This document shows, piece by piece, positions 26,542 through 35,525 of a stretch of 38,491 nt of DNA (positions are counted from its first letter, which is position 1; each line of letters begins with the position of its first letter). The position numbers and the translations under genes are program-made. The stretch lies in assembly GCA_902776955.1 (NCBI GenBank), contig CACYSG010000023.1, positions 1 through 38,491 on the forward strand, written 5' to 3'. Below the pieces are notes generated by a model. It was not told the DNA's origin and did no database searches. It saw nothing but the letters and a program-made list of their open reading frames with translations. This DNA is from an uncultured Bacteroidales bacterium. Lineage in GTDB: Bacteria; Bacteroidota; Bacteroidia; Bacteroidales; Muribaculaceae.

Positions 26542-28209
26542 TTAAGGCAACATATAGTGAGGATTCTTCTGAAACCTCTGCCAGGCATCGAGCAATTGGG
26601 GCAGGACGGCAACGAGTTGGGCATGTGCCGTGCTGAGGTTAGTGTTATCGTTCTGAATCTTGTCGATGTAGCATATCAGGTTATAGCACATGGTGTATTG
26701 CCCAGCCGACATGAGGGCTTCGGGCATCTTTTGGTCCTTCATCTCCTTAGTGAACCACAGGGTAGTGCCCATTTTGGCGGCCAACTTACTGTTCTCCTGA
26801 ATCACTGTGCTGGGAATGAGGTCCACGCCATTAATCATTCTGCTGGTTCGCCTGCTCCATCGCTCATCGGGACGCAAGGCTTTGACCATGTTGGACATCA
26901 ATCGGTTGTGCCACTCGGGGTCCTCATAGAGGTTATTATAGTTCACCTGCCGCATGCGCCTGAGGAAGACCTCGCTGGTCATATCGATGACCGAGTTGGC
27001 ACGGTTCATCGCCAAGGACTCGAAGACGGCAAACTTCATGTGGCTGAGGAAGTCAGCCCTATTGCCCACAAAGGTGCCCCTGATCCACCCGAACAACTTG
27101 TTCTTCACCCAAGCTCCGGCGCAGTTTCCCACGACGGCAAGCAGCAGCAGGGTCGCCGCCACTCCCAGCCAGAAACCGTTGCCCACCAGCAGCATGGCAA
27201 TGAAAAACACCATCACCGCCACCAGTATGACAAGACCGTAGTTGCGCAAGCGCCCTATCGTCAGTTTGCCCAATCCATCGCACAGTTTGTTAGTCCAGGA
27301 CGCGAAGCCCTTCATTTCTTTGGAACCGGCCACATCGTTGATGATAATCAGGTCCAAGGCCTTGTCGGTGCGCGTTCCGCCACGGTACTTGCGCATCCTC
27401 TCCTCGGCCAGCAAGAGGGGGTCGATTCCCTGGTTGTCCACGATACCGCCGTCCATGATGCCAAACGGCTTCATGTCGCCATCGGGGAAGTCGTCTTGAC
27501 CGGAGACCTTGAAATCAACGGGATACATCATCGGCTCGAAGCCGCACGGGAAGCACGACGAGCAGGCCAGCGCCTCGCCCAGCGTGATATCGTTCACGAT
27601 GCTGCGCTTGATGTTGTGCTGGTTGTTGCCGAACACGCCATAGGACGTCCTCACGCCATTGCTACTGAGGGTCCTGCGCTCCTCGGTCAGGCGGAAACGG
27701 AACGGCAGCGAGTTGTCAAAGTCGGTTGCCAGCGCCGTGTAATCCTTGACGGTCACGTTCCCGAAGTTGTTGATGATGTCTCCCATCACCGCCCCGCCAA
27801 ACAGCTTTTCGTCATAGATGTCAGCCATGATTTTGATGACCGAGGCATCGCGGTTGGTTTTCTCGTCATTCAACTCCTTCAGGGCAAGCGTCATCAAGTC
27901 CTCGTCGCGCAAGAAGGCGTACAGCTTGGCAATCACGTCGTCCACCTTCTCTCTCTTGGCCTTAGCGAGCATATAGCGCAACGCCGGAATCGTTCCACCC
28001 GAGACCGACGTCAATGCCGTCACCTTGTCCAGCAGTGTGTGCTCTTCATCAAGTTTAACGGAATTCAAGAACGACAGCGCTCCCAGGCCGAACATGGCAG
28101 CCCTGTACCCACCGCCCGAGAAACACATCCCGATATTGAGTTCGTCCGGGACGCTGCTGGCGGCACCGCTATCAAGACCGTTGCCGGTGATATTGTTTTT
28201 GTTTTCCAT
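26542..28209 (-). CDS. Patatin-like phospholipase with internal membrane hairpin
   Basis: A predicted serine lipid acyl hydrolase of 555 residues. The patatin motifs are complete: oxyanion-hole loop SGGGYRA (31-37), nucleophile Ser70 in SVSGG and Asp253 in MDGG. The SVSGG form of the elbow also occurs in other bacterial patatins. Two hydrophobic segments (about 325-342 and 347-367) form a membrane hairpin after the catalytic domain, and a soluble region of about 190 residues follows. There is no signal peptide, so the catalytic domain is probably cytoplasmic and membrane-tethered. It stands alone with its own promoter. Substrate and role are unknown; phospholipid turnover is inferred only from the family. 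Confidence 0.87.
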   Translation of the reverse strand: MENKNNITGNGLDSGAASSVPDELNIGMCFSGGGYRAAMFGLGALSFLNSVKLDEEHTLLDKVTALTSVSGGTIPALRYMLAKAKREKVDDVIAKLYAFLRDEDLMTLALKELNDEKTNRDASVIKIMADIYDEKLFGGAVMGDIINNFGNVTVKDYTALATDFDNSLPFRFRLTEERRTLSSNGVRTSYGVFGNNQHNIKRSIVNDITLGEALACSSCFPCGFEPMMYPVDFKVSGQDDFPDGDMKPFGIMDGGIVDNQGIDPLLLAEERMRKYRGGTRTDKALDLIIINDVAGSKEMKGFASWTNKLCDGLGKLTIGRLRNYGLVILVAVMVFFIAMLLVGNGFWLGVAATLLLLAVVGNCAGAWVKNKLFGWIRGTFVGNRADFLSHMKFAVFESLAMNRANSVIDMTSEVFLRRMRQVNYNNLYEDPEWHNRLMSNMVKALRPDERWSRRTSRMINGVDLIPSTVIQENSKLAAKMGTTLWFTKEMKDQKMPEALMSAGQYTMCYNLICYIDKIQNDNTNLSTAHAQLVAVLPQLLDAWQRFQKNPHYMLP

Positions 28210-28232
28210 AACCGTAATATTTCAGATTAGCG

Positions 28233-28264
28233 ACAAAGGTAATGAAAACAGCCGATATTACCAA
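28233..28264 (-). promoter_or_regulatory. Bacteroidetes-type promoter of the patatin-like gene
   Basis: On the minus strand TACCTTTGT (28241-28233) matches TAnnTTTGC at all but the last base. A TTG (28264-28262) sits 20 bases upstream. The ATG is 24 bases downstream. Confidence 0.6.
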
Positions 28265-28285
28265 GCCGACGGGCAGAAACATCAA

Positions 28286-28326
28286 GTGAGCCCCAAAGGG
28301 ATTGTATCCATCCTTTTGGGGCTCAC
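28286..28326. terminator. Long hairpin downstream of the dockerin protein gene
   Basis: GTGAGCCCCAAA (28286-28297) pairs with TTTGGGGCTCAC (28315-28326), with extra pairing of GGGAT and ATCC inside. It lies about 57 bases past the stop at 28383 on the minus strand. The T-run after the stem is weak, so it may be an imperfect terminator or an mRNA 3' stabilising hairpin. Confidence 0.5.
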
Positions 28327-28382
28327 TTTGATAGGACCACACACTTAACAGGCAGTAACAGGCCATCGGCCTCGTTAGCCGA

Positions 28383-29276
28383 TTAACGTTGGTTCAACAG
28401 CATGTTGATGAGCAGGGTGACGTCCGAAATGTTGATGGCTCCGTCCTGGTTGATATTGGCATTCACCTCGTAGAAATCATCGGGATTATTGCCCGTCATG
28501 AAGTTGATCAGGGTGGTCACATCAACGATGTTGACATAGCCGTCACCGTTGACATCGCCACAATAGCGCTCATAGCTGTAACCAATCTCGGTAATAGGGA
28601 GTTCGACATTGGTGCCGCAACCTTGAGTAGCGGTGGCATTCGGGAAGACATCGCCCATGGCAAAGTCAACAAAACTGGTCCAGTTGTTGGTATAGGTCAT
28701 CGCCTTGTTACGGATACCCGAGGTGTAGAAGGGCGCGTAGTCACTGCCCATCGTGCAGTTGTCGTCATCCTCGGCGTCAAGGACGATAGTCACAAGCAGG
28801 CTCTTGCCCGCAGTCAGGTTGAACGGTTCTTGGATTTCAAAAGCAAGTACCTGGTCCTCGCCATAGCCCTCAAGCAGGTCTATGTCATATCGGCCCTCGG
28901 CAACAAGTTCGCCGAAATCGTAGAACTGCTTCACACCATCCTCGTTGATGGCAAACTCGGTGGCATCAATCTCCTGAAGATAGACCTTAGCATTGCGGAC
29001 AATCTCTTCGTATGACTCAGAATAGAACTTGAAATTCAGGAACTTGATCTGCACGCCTTCCTTGCCTTCCATGTTGGTGAGCAGGTCGGGAGTGTAAATC
29101 ATCTGTGCTCCGGTGTGGGCCAGATAGAAGTTGGTCGGTGCCATGTCAAAGTAGGAGCCGTTATAAGTCTGGTTGACCCCGTAGTAGTCTCCCACTTCAA
29201 TCCATCCAATGAACTGGGCCTGGGCTGTCATCGCCAGCGCAGCGACAAAAAAGAGAGTTAAAAATTTCTTCATCAT
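28383..29276 (-). CDS. Secreted protein with C-terminal dockerin-type repeats
   Basis: An exported protein of 297 residues. The N-terminus MMKKFLTLFFVAALAMTAQAQ is a clear signal peptide. Residues from about 20 to 235 are a predicted beta-rich region with no family I can name; the aromatic and Asp/Asn content suggests a carbohydrate- or surface-interacting jelly-roll, which is inference. Residues 239-297 hold two EF-hand-like loops typical of type I dockerins (GDVNGDGYVNIVDV and NINQDGAINISDV). The ATG at 29276 is used; a TTG one codon upstream is rejected. The dockerin implies docking to a cohesin or a calcium-stabilised C-terminal module. No cohesin is in the window. Confidence 0.82.
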   Translation of the reverse strand: MMKKFLTLFFVAALAMTAQAQFIGWIEVGDYYGVNQTYNGSYFDMAPTNFYLAHTGAQMIYTPDLLTNMEGKEGVQIKFLNFKFYSESYEEIVRNAKVYLQEIDATEFAINEDGVKQFYDFGELVAEGRYDIDLLEGYGEDQVLAFEIQEPFNLTAGKSLLVTIVLDAEDDDNCTMGSDYAPFYTSGIRNKAMTYTNNWTSFVDFAMGDVFPNATATQGCGTNVELPITEIGYSYERYCGDVNGDGYVNIVDVTTLINFMTGNNPDDFYEVNANINQDGAINISDVTLLINMLLNQR

Positions 29277-29407
29277 CAAAACAGTTTTTTAGAGTTAACT
29301 ATGCGAATAACAACATATTTATCATTAATTTCAATATCCGAAACCGAGTGAACAACAATCACCCACAAAAATACAAAAACGCAGGAAAAAATCCCCAAAA
29401 AGAGATG

Positions 29408-29445
29408 AAAAAAAGAACGCAACCACCGTTTCTGGCAGTCGCGTT
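29408..29445 (-). terminator. Intrinsic terminator of the BspA-like gene
   Basis: On the minus strand AACGCGACTGCC (29445-29434) pairs along all 12 positions, including wobbles, with GGTGGTTGCGTT (29427-29416) around a 6-base loop. C and seven T follow. It lies about 230 bases after the BspA-like stop, beyond repeat copy 1, so that copy would be transcribed in the 3' leader of the message. Confidence 0.75.
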
Positions 29446-29460
29446 TTATCATGGGTTACA

Positions 29461-29574
29461 ATATAGCAGTTGACCCTGAAAGTCTCTTTAATGCGAATTT
29501 CGCTAAATAAGCCAATTTCACGAAATTCGTGTAATTAGCATTAGCCCCGCAGGGTTATGGGCCAATAGCTATAT
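29461..29574. repeat. MITE-like element, copy 1
   Basis: About 114 bases bounded by ATATAGCAGTTGACCC at the left and, inverted, ATATAGCTATTGGCCC at the right: 13 of 16 positions agree. Inside are GCGAATTTCGC and the palindrome CACGAAATTCGTG. It has no coding capacity. A near-identical copy in the same orientation lies at 32055-32184. Similarity continues a few bases past the right end, and no target-site duplication is obvious. Confidence 0.7.
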
Positions 29575-29678
29575 CATTGCCTTATCGTGAGGGGGAAAAG
29601 CCTCATCGGTCTATTCATCTGTTTGGTCCCATGCGTGCATGAAACACTCCAACAGATGTAATCTTCAACGATATCCCG

Positions 29679-32018
29679 TTATTCACTCAGGATGATGTCG
29701 ATAATGGTGTTGATGTCGGCGATATTGACCTCACCGTCATCGTTGACGTCTCCGAAACTATCATAGGCGCCATGCAGGACCTTGTCGATGGCCGAATTCA
29801 CGTCGGCGATATTGATTTCGCCGTCAATGTTCACGTCACCCTTCATCAGGTCGTCCACAATCTGCCCGAAAAAGGGGTACCATAAGTCGTTGGACCGATA
29901 GGCGTCGGCCGTGCCGTGAGGCACATGCAGCGTGCGACCTGAATAGTCAAAACCGCCAAGCACGTCGAAGAAGTCATACTTGGCCGACAATCTCGAGGGG
30001 TCAGTGATGTAACTGTACACGTCTGTCAATTTCCCACAGCTGGTGAAGGCACTGCTGCCGATGGTGGTGACAGAGCCAGGGATGGTCACGCTCTTCAGCC
30101 CCATGCAGTACATGAATGCCTCGGTGCCGATAGAGGTGACTGAGCTGGGAATAACCACGGTTGCAATGCTGTCAAAAAAATAGAATGCATGATCGCCGAT
30201 GGCGGTGACTGTATTGGGGATAATCGTGCTTGCAGAAGCCCCTATCAGGGTATTGCTTGCCGTCTCGATGATGGCATTGCAATTACCACGGGAATCGTAG
30301 GTTTTGTTGCCACTTGCCACGACGAGAGACGTCAAGTGGTCGCAACCCGAGAATGGTCCCTCGCCGATGGTTGTTACCGAGCTGGGAATGGTCATGCTCG
30401 TCAAGCCGTCACACTGATAGAATGCCATTTTTCCAAGGGTCTTGAGGGAGCTGGGGATGGTCACATCCGCCAAGCTAGTGCAGCCATAAAACGCACCTAA
30501 GCCGATGACCTTAACGGTGTTAGGAATAGTCACCTTCCTCAGGTTACTACTCCAAGCGAATGCGTAATCAGCAATACCTAACGTACCATCTACCAGAACG
30601 ATTTCTTGAGGCGCCGTGCCTTTGTATGTATAAGCGACTAATCCAGCATACACGACACCATAAGCTTGGCTACCGAGCCATTGGGTATCATTAAACGCCC
30701 ACTGGCCGATAGATGTAACAGAGTTTGGGATGGACACATTTTGTAAGTATGTGCAGCCCCAGAATGCCCGCTTACCGATAGAGGTGACCGAACCTGGGAT
30801 GACGATGCTCGTCAGACCACGGCATCCAGTGAAAGCGTAATCGCCGATGGCGGTGACAGTGGCCGGGATGACCGTTTTTTTACAACCTGCAATCAGGGTA
30901 TTGCTTGCCGTCTCGATGATGGCATTGCAGTTACCACGGGAATCGTAGGTCGTGTTGCCACTCTCAACGGTGAGACTCGACAGGTTACCACAGGCGGTAA
31001 ATACTCCCGTCCCAATGGACCGGACTGAGCTGGGGATGGCCACACTCGTCAGGCCACTGCAGCCTGAAAACGCATCCTCGGCAATCGTGGTGACCGAGTT
31101 GCCGATAGTCACGTCCGTCATGGCTCGGCAATTATTGAACGCCCCCTCGCCGATGGTGATGACGGAGTTAGGAATGGTGACGCCCGTCAGGTTGTAGCAG
31201 TAAGTGAACGCTTCCTTGCCAATGGAGGTGACTGAACTGCCAATGTTAACGCTGGTCATGCCACGGCAGCTGGCGAAGGCTCTCTCGCCGAGGGTGGAGA
31301 CAGAGTTAGGGATGGTCACGCTCGTCAAGCCGTCGCAGTAAGTGAACGCCCCCTCGCCGATGGTGATAATGGAGCTCGGGATAGTAATGCTCGTCAGGCT
31401 TTCACAGCCATAGAAAGCATGGCGGCCGATGGCAGTGACGGTATTGGGGATGACTGTGCCCTTGCAACCCACCGCCAGCGTATTGCTTGCCGTCTCGATG
31501 ATGGCGTTGCAATTGTCGCGGGAGTCAAAGATCGGGTTTCCGCTTGCCACGACAAGCCTCTCCAAGTTCTCACAGTAATAGAATAAATTCTCGCCAATGG
31601 AGGTGACCGACTTGGGGATGGTCATGCTCGTCAGGCCATTGCAGCCAGCAAAGGCTGACTCCTTGATGGTGGTGACCGAACCCGGGATGACGATGTTCGT
31701 CAGGTTATAACTAGAGCTGAACGCATGGCTGCCGATAGTGATGACGGAGTTAGGGATGGTTACGCCCGTCAAGTTGCGACAGTCCGAGAACGCGTAGTAG
31801 CCGATAGCAGTAACCGAGTAGGTGCTGCCGTTGTAGGTGACAGTGGCGGGAATGGTCACGTTGCCGGAGTATCGGTCGGGAGATATCGTGACTTCGACAG
31901 TACCCTGGACATCGAGATAGTTGTAGTAGATGCCGCCCACCTCGAAGTCGTGGGCAGCAGCAGCGGCCGGCAACAGCACCGCCAGCAGCAAGAGTATGGT
32001 TTTAATCAAGCTTTTCAT
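29679..32018 (-). CDS. BspA-like leucine-rich repeat secreted protein with C-terminal dockerin
   Basis: An exported protein of 779 residues. The signal peptide (1-21) ends in a run of Ala. It is followed by about twenty LRR_5 units of roughly 23 residues with the consensus VTIPxSVTxIGxxAFxxC, the BspA/Treponema type. Three units carry a longer insert ending DSRxNCNAIIETASNTL. The last 54 residues are two dockerin-like calcium loops (GDVNIDGEINIADVN and GDVNDDGEVNIADIN). Proteins of this repeat type are surface adhesins in oral and gut Bacteroidetes and in protists; the ligand here is unknown. The gene is bracketed by two direct copies of a MITE-like element and is closely related to the next LRR gene. 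Confidence 0.9.
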   Translation of the reverse strand: MKSLIKTILLLLAVLLPAAAAAHDFEVGGIYYNYLDVQGTVEVTISPDRYSGNVTIPATVTYNGSTYSVTAIGYYAFSDCRNLTGVTIPNSVITIGSHAFSSSYNLTNIVIPGSVTTIKESAFAGCNGLTSMTIPKSVTSIGENLFYYCENLERLVVASGNPIFDSRDNCNAIIETASNTLAVGCKGTVIPNTVTAIGRHAFYGCESLTSITIPSSIITIGEGAFTYCDGLTSVTIPNSVSTLGERAFASCRGMTSVNIGSSVTSIGKEAFTYCYNLTGVTIPNSVITIGEGAFNNCRAMTDVTIGNSVTTIAEDAFSGCSGLTSVAIPSSVRSIGTGVFTACGNLSSLTVESGNTTYDSRGNCNAIIETASNTLIAGCKKTVIPATVTAIGDYAFTGCRGLTSIVIPGSVTSIGKRAFWGCTYLQNVSIPNSVTSIGQWAFNDTQWLGSQAYGVVYAGLVAYTYKGTAPQEIVLVDGTLGIADYAFAWSSNLRKVTIPNTVKVIGLGAFYGCTSLADVTIPSSLKTLGKMAFYQCDGLTSMTIPSSVTTIGEGPFSGCDHLTSLVVASGNKTYDSRGNCNAIIETASNTLIGASASTIIPNTVTAIGDHAFYFFDSIATVVIPSSVTSIGTEAFMYCMGLKSVTIPGSVTTIGSSAFTSCGKLTDVYSYITDPSRLSAKYDFFDVLGGFDYSGRTLHVPHGTADAYRSNDLWYPFFGQIVDDLMKGDVNIDGEINIADVNSAIDKVLHGAYDSFGDVNDDGEVNIADINTIIDIILSE

Positions 32019-32054
32019 CTCAGTTGGGTATCTTAGCGTTTATTTTAGGTTAAG

Positions 32055-32184
32055 ATATAGCAGTTGACCCTGAAAGTCTTTGACCCTGAAAGTCACTTTA
32101 ATGCGAATTTCGCTAAATAAGCCAATTTCACGAAATTCGTGTAATTAGCATTAGCCCCGCAGGGTTATGGGCCAACAGCTATAT
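32055..32184. repeat. MITE-like element, copy 2
   Basis: A second copy of the element at 29461-29574, same orientation. It is nearly identical but contains a 16-base internal duplication (TGACCCTGAAAGTC repeated near 32064-32093) and isolated substitutions. The same imperfect ends ATATAGC and GCTATAT are present. It lies 37 bases upstream of the BspA-like start, so it could affect that gene's expression. Confidence 0.7.
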
Positions 32185-32254
32185 CATCGCCTTATTTTAT
32201 TGTTGCAAAATCAGTCAGCATAACAGGATGCATCTCGGCGCCTGTCCGATGGTG

Positions 32255-33181
32255 CTAATTCTGAGGGGCACGCACAGGGCGCACGCAGAAACCGTGGTCG
32301 CGCAGGCCGTAATACACGCCCGGGGCTTCGGGAATGGTGAACAGGGTGTTGGCGAAGCGGTTTGAGTCAGGATCAAGTGTGCGCGACCAATAGTGGCCAT
32401 ACAAACCTGCATCCATGCGTGTACTGCCCTCGATGGCGCCCGCGGCAGGCAGGAAAATGGAGTTTCCGTTGGGTCCGGTGACCAACATGCCGTTCACGCC
32501 GTTCAGCGTCGTTGACTCATGGCTGCAGTGGCTCATCAACTCATTAATCTGTTCCTGAGAGGGCATGCGCCACGACGGTCCCCAGTACGCACAGGCGGCA
32601 TCATCCTCGGGTTCCAGTTCCGTCTTATTGTCAATCGTGCCGTAACTGCTCTTGGTACAGTACTTCGTCATTGTTCTGTCAGAGCCGTTGCACCACTTGT
32701 AGGTTTCCCAAGTGTAGTCATTCTTGGGCTCGGTCTCGCCCCAGGCGAAGTAGTCGCCGTAATCTTCGGGGCTGTTGGCGCCCACATTGCACGTTGCCCA
32801 CAGCGTGCCGCTGGGCAAGCCCAGGTCAACATACTCGTGGTCATCCTGGGAGGGAGAGCCGCCCAGGATGATGTCCATGATGGCATTGATGTCGGCAATG
32901 GTAACCTCGCCATCACCGTTCACGTCGGCGGCATGGAAATCACCGTATCCACCCAGGATGATATCGACGGCGGCATTCACGTCGGCGATATTGACCTCGT
33001 CGTCGTTATTCACGTCTCCCTGAAGCCTGCCAAAGACTGTAAAGACATAGGTGTCACCATAGGCCTCGCAAGTGCCGGCCGCGTTAGTAACCCTGTAGCG
33101 AACATAATAGGTACCTCCCTGCTGGCCACGGCATCGGTCGGATAGCCTGTGAGAAACAGTCGTATCGGCGCCTTCCCGCAA
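32255..33181 (-). pseudogene. C-terminal part of the frameshifted BspA-like protein: dockerin plus FISUMP-like domain
   Basis: This open frame has only a TTG start and no signal peptide. Its sense begins in mid-domain (TYYVRYRVTNAAGTCEAYGD), which continues the domain interrupted at the end of the preceding LRR frame (33010-35322). It then carries two dockerin loops (GDVNNDDEVNIADVN and ADVNGDGEVTIADIN) and about 195 residues starting EYVDLGLPSGTLWATCNVGA. That last part resembles the Fibrobacter succinogenes major paralogous (FISUMP) domain, ending GFCVRPVR. The internal dockerin is unusual. A single missing base near 33113-33119 would restore one protein of about 1,020 residues. Confidence 0.7.
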
Positions 33182-35322
33182 AGTTCACCATTATTCAAAT
33201 CGTAGACCAAACCTAAACAGTCCATTATAGAAAGGCAATCCACAGCCTGAGTTAAGAAGCATTCGCTCTCGATAGTCTGGCTGATTCCCCAATACTTCAG
33301 GAAGCGATCGCCAGAGAGCTCAAAAGAGGTGTTGCACAGCGGAGGCACAATCTCGACACCCTGATCCAGGGCAGGAAAACTCTCGACGACTACATGCTCT
33401 TGCCATTCATAGTCATCAGACACCAGCGTGTGGTAAGTCAGTCTGATGTCGCGATCGACCACCTGTCGTGTGCCATTTACCGTATAGTAAGGGATGGCGT
33501 CACCATTGCCGTCGATGTTGAACGTGAGCAGGTCGCACGGGGTATCATTGTTGACGGACATGTCATTCATCTCCAGGATGTAGTCGGCATAGTTGACTAC
33601 CCAGCAATAATAGGTGTCATTGCCTTCCACGATTTTGTAGCCCGTATTGGGGATGACCTGGACGAGCGTGGACGTTGAATCGTTCCAGCTGATGCCGGGG
33701 ATCTCCTCGACATTGTCACTTCCTGCAGACCCAAAGCTGTACCATACCGGTTGCTCACCCGATGCCGAGTGGTAGCTCATCCCCACCCCATCGGTATCAT
33801 AGACGACATAAATCATGTTCAGACCGGAAGCCGCATTAGGAGCCATCTCAATGACCGGGAATTCCTCCACGCCGGTAAACACCAACCGGCCGTCGCCAAT
33901 CTTCAGGTCCTCCACAATCTGCCCGAAACAGTGAGACCACGCCCATTCATTCTGATAAGCATTAGCCGTCCCGAAGGGCACATGAAGCGTGCGACCCGAA
34001 TAGTCGCCATCATGAGTATCACCATACCCGCCATCATAACAGAAAGTAAATACATCAATCGACAAGCTCGAGGGATCGGTGATGTAGCAGTACACATCCA
34101 TCAAGGCACGGCAGTTCGCAAACGCACCCTGGCCGATGGTTGTCACACAACCGGGAATCGTCACGCTCGTCAAGCCTTCGCAGCCATAGAACGCACTCTC
34201 ACCGATGGCGGTGATAGAGTTGGGGATGATCGTGTTGTTGCAACCTAGCATCAAGGTATTGCTTGCCGTCTCGATGAGTGCGTTACAATTGCCGCGGGAG
34301 TCGTATGCCGTGTTGCCGCTTTCCACGACGATGGCCGTTAAACCGTAGCAAGCGTTAAACGCCGCGCTACCGATGGAGGTGACCGACCCCGGGATGAACA
34401 AGCTCGTCAAGTTATGGCAGGCAAGAAAAGCTATATCACCGATGGTGGTCACAGAATTGCCAAGGTTCAAGTTCGTGAGGGCATCGCAGTGATCAAACGC
34501 CCCTTTACCGATAGTAATGACGGCATCACCGATGGTCACACTCGCCAGGTTTTCGCACTGCCTGAAAGCGAACTCCCCGATGACCGTAACCGAGTTGGGG
34601 ATATCCACACTCGTCAGGCCATTGCAGCAAGCGAAAGCATCCTCTCCGATGGCGGTGACCGAGCCCGGAATGTTGAAGCTCGTCAAGCCGATGCATCCGC
34701 CAAAACCGCAGTTGCCGATGGCGGTGACCGAATTGGGGATGACAGTATTCTGGCAACCCGCAATCAAGGTATTGCTTGCCGTCTCAATGATGGCATTACA
34801 ACCATCGCGGGAATCATATATTGTATTGCCGCTTTCCACGGTGAGGCTCGCCAGGTTATCGCAGAAACCGAACGCACCATCGCCGATGGACGTGACAGAG
34901 CTCGGAATGGTTACGCTCGTCAGGTTGCGGCAAACACAGAAGGCTTCCTCGCCCAGGGTGGTGACGGAGCCCGGGATGGTCACGCTCGTCAAACCGATGC
35001 AGTCATAGAACGCATCGGTGCCGATGGACGTGACAGAGCTCGGGATGACCACGCTCGTCATGTTTTCAGAACGACCGAAGGCCCACTCACCGATGGCGGT
35101 GACCGGATAGGTGATGCCATCGAAGGTGACCGTTTCGGGGATGACCACATCTCCAGTGTAATATTGAGGAGGGTAATCATATTCATTGAAGCCGTAAGTC
35201 ACAGTGGCTTCGTTACCGTTGATGTTGTAGTAGATGCCGTCTACCATGAAGTCAACGGCGGCGGCACTGGCCGGCAACAGCAGCGCCAGCAGCAGGAGTG
35301 TAGATTTAATAAAGTTTTTCAT
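33010..35322 (-). CDS. BspA-like leucine-rich repeat secreted protein, N-terminal part (apparent frameshift)
   Basis: From the ATG at 35322 (MKNFIKSTLLLLALLLPASA) this frame encodes 770 residues. It has a signal peptide, about a dozen LRR_5 units (VTIPxSVTxIGxxAF), then a predicted beta-rich region of about 250 residues with Ig-like features and no repeats. Two LRR units share the CNAIIETASNTL insert with the neighbouring paralogue. The final 40 residues (after PTDAVASRE) read as out-of-frame sequence, while the continuing domain is in the frame at 32255-33181. An open frame extends 143 codons upstream of the ATG but runs through the tandem repeat array and is rejected. The promoter is at 35366-35374. 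Confidence 0.83.
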   Translation of the reverse strand: MKNFIKSTLLLLALLLPASAAAVDFMVDGIYYNINGNEATVTYGFNEYDYPPQYYTGDVVIPETVTFDGITYPVTAIGEWAFGRSENMTSVVIPSSVTSIGTDAFYDCIGLTSVTIPGSVTTLGEEAFCVCRNLTSVTIPSSVTSIGDGAFGFCDNLASLTVESGNTIYDSRDGCNAIIETASNTLIAGCQNTVIPNSVTAIGNCGFGGCIGLTSFNIPGSVTAIGEDAFACCNGLTSVDIPNSVTVIGEFAFRQCENLASVTIGDAVITIGKGAFDHCDALTNLNLGNSVTTIGDIAFLACHNLTSLFIPGSVTSIGSAAFNACYGLTAIVVESGNTAYDSRGNCNALIETASNTLMLGCNNTIIPNSITAIGESAFYGCEGLTSVTIPGCVTTIGQGAFANCRALMDVYCYITDPSSLSIDVFTFCYDGGYGDTHDGDYSGRTLHVPFGTANAYQNEWAWSHCFGQIVEDLKIGDGRLVFTGVEEFPVIEMAPNAASGLNMIYVVYDTDGVGMSYHSASGEQPVWYSFGSAGSDNVEEIPGISWNDSTSTLVQVIPNTGYKIVEGNDTYYCWVVNYADYILEMNDMSVNNDTPCDLLTFNIDGNGDAIPYYTVNGTRQVVDRDIRLTYHTLVSDDYEWQEHVVVESFPALDQGVEIVPPLCNTSFELSGDRFLKYWGISQTIESECFLTQAVDCLSIMDCLGLVYDLNNGELCGKAPIRLFLTGYPTDAVASREVPIMFATGLLTRPALARPMVTPMSLQSLAGFRET

Positions 35323-35365
35323 TGTAGTTATGGGTATTTTGTGTTGTTGTTCGCTGTCTGATATT

Positions 35366-35374
35366 GCAAATGTA
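35366..35374 (-). promoter_or_regulatory. Candidate -7 box for the frameshifted BspA-like gene
   Basis: On the minus strand TACATTTGC matches TAnnTTTGC exactly, 44 bases before the ATG at 35322. The -33 position holds TTTT rather than TTG. It supports the ATG over the longer open frame. Confidence 0.55.
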
Positions 35375-35525
35375 TGCTTAATAGAATTACCCGAAAAGTT
35401 TTTTTGACAAAAACACCTGTCAACAGCAAAAAAAACCGAAAAGTGTAAAACAATTAGACACATCCCACGCCCTTGAGCGTAGGGCCTCGCCTTGGCGTGG
35501 CCGCACTCCGCTTGACAGAAACCCC

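Larger units (their letters stand above)
29277..29678. other. Gene-free gap of 402 bases
   Basis: The part next to the dockerin gene (29277-29405) is AT-rich with no consensus promoter. It is followed by a strong minus-strand terminator (29408-29445) and then one copy of the bracketing repeat element (29461-29574). The last 100 bases before the BspA-like stop hold nothing recognised. Confidence 0.6.
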
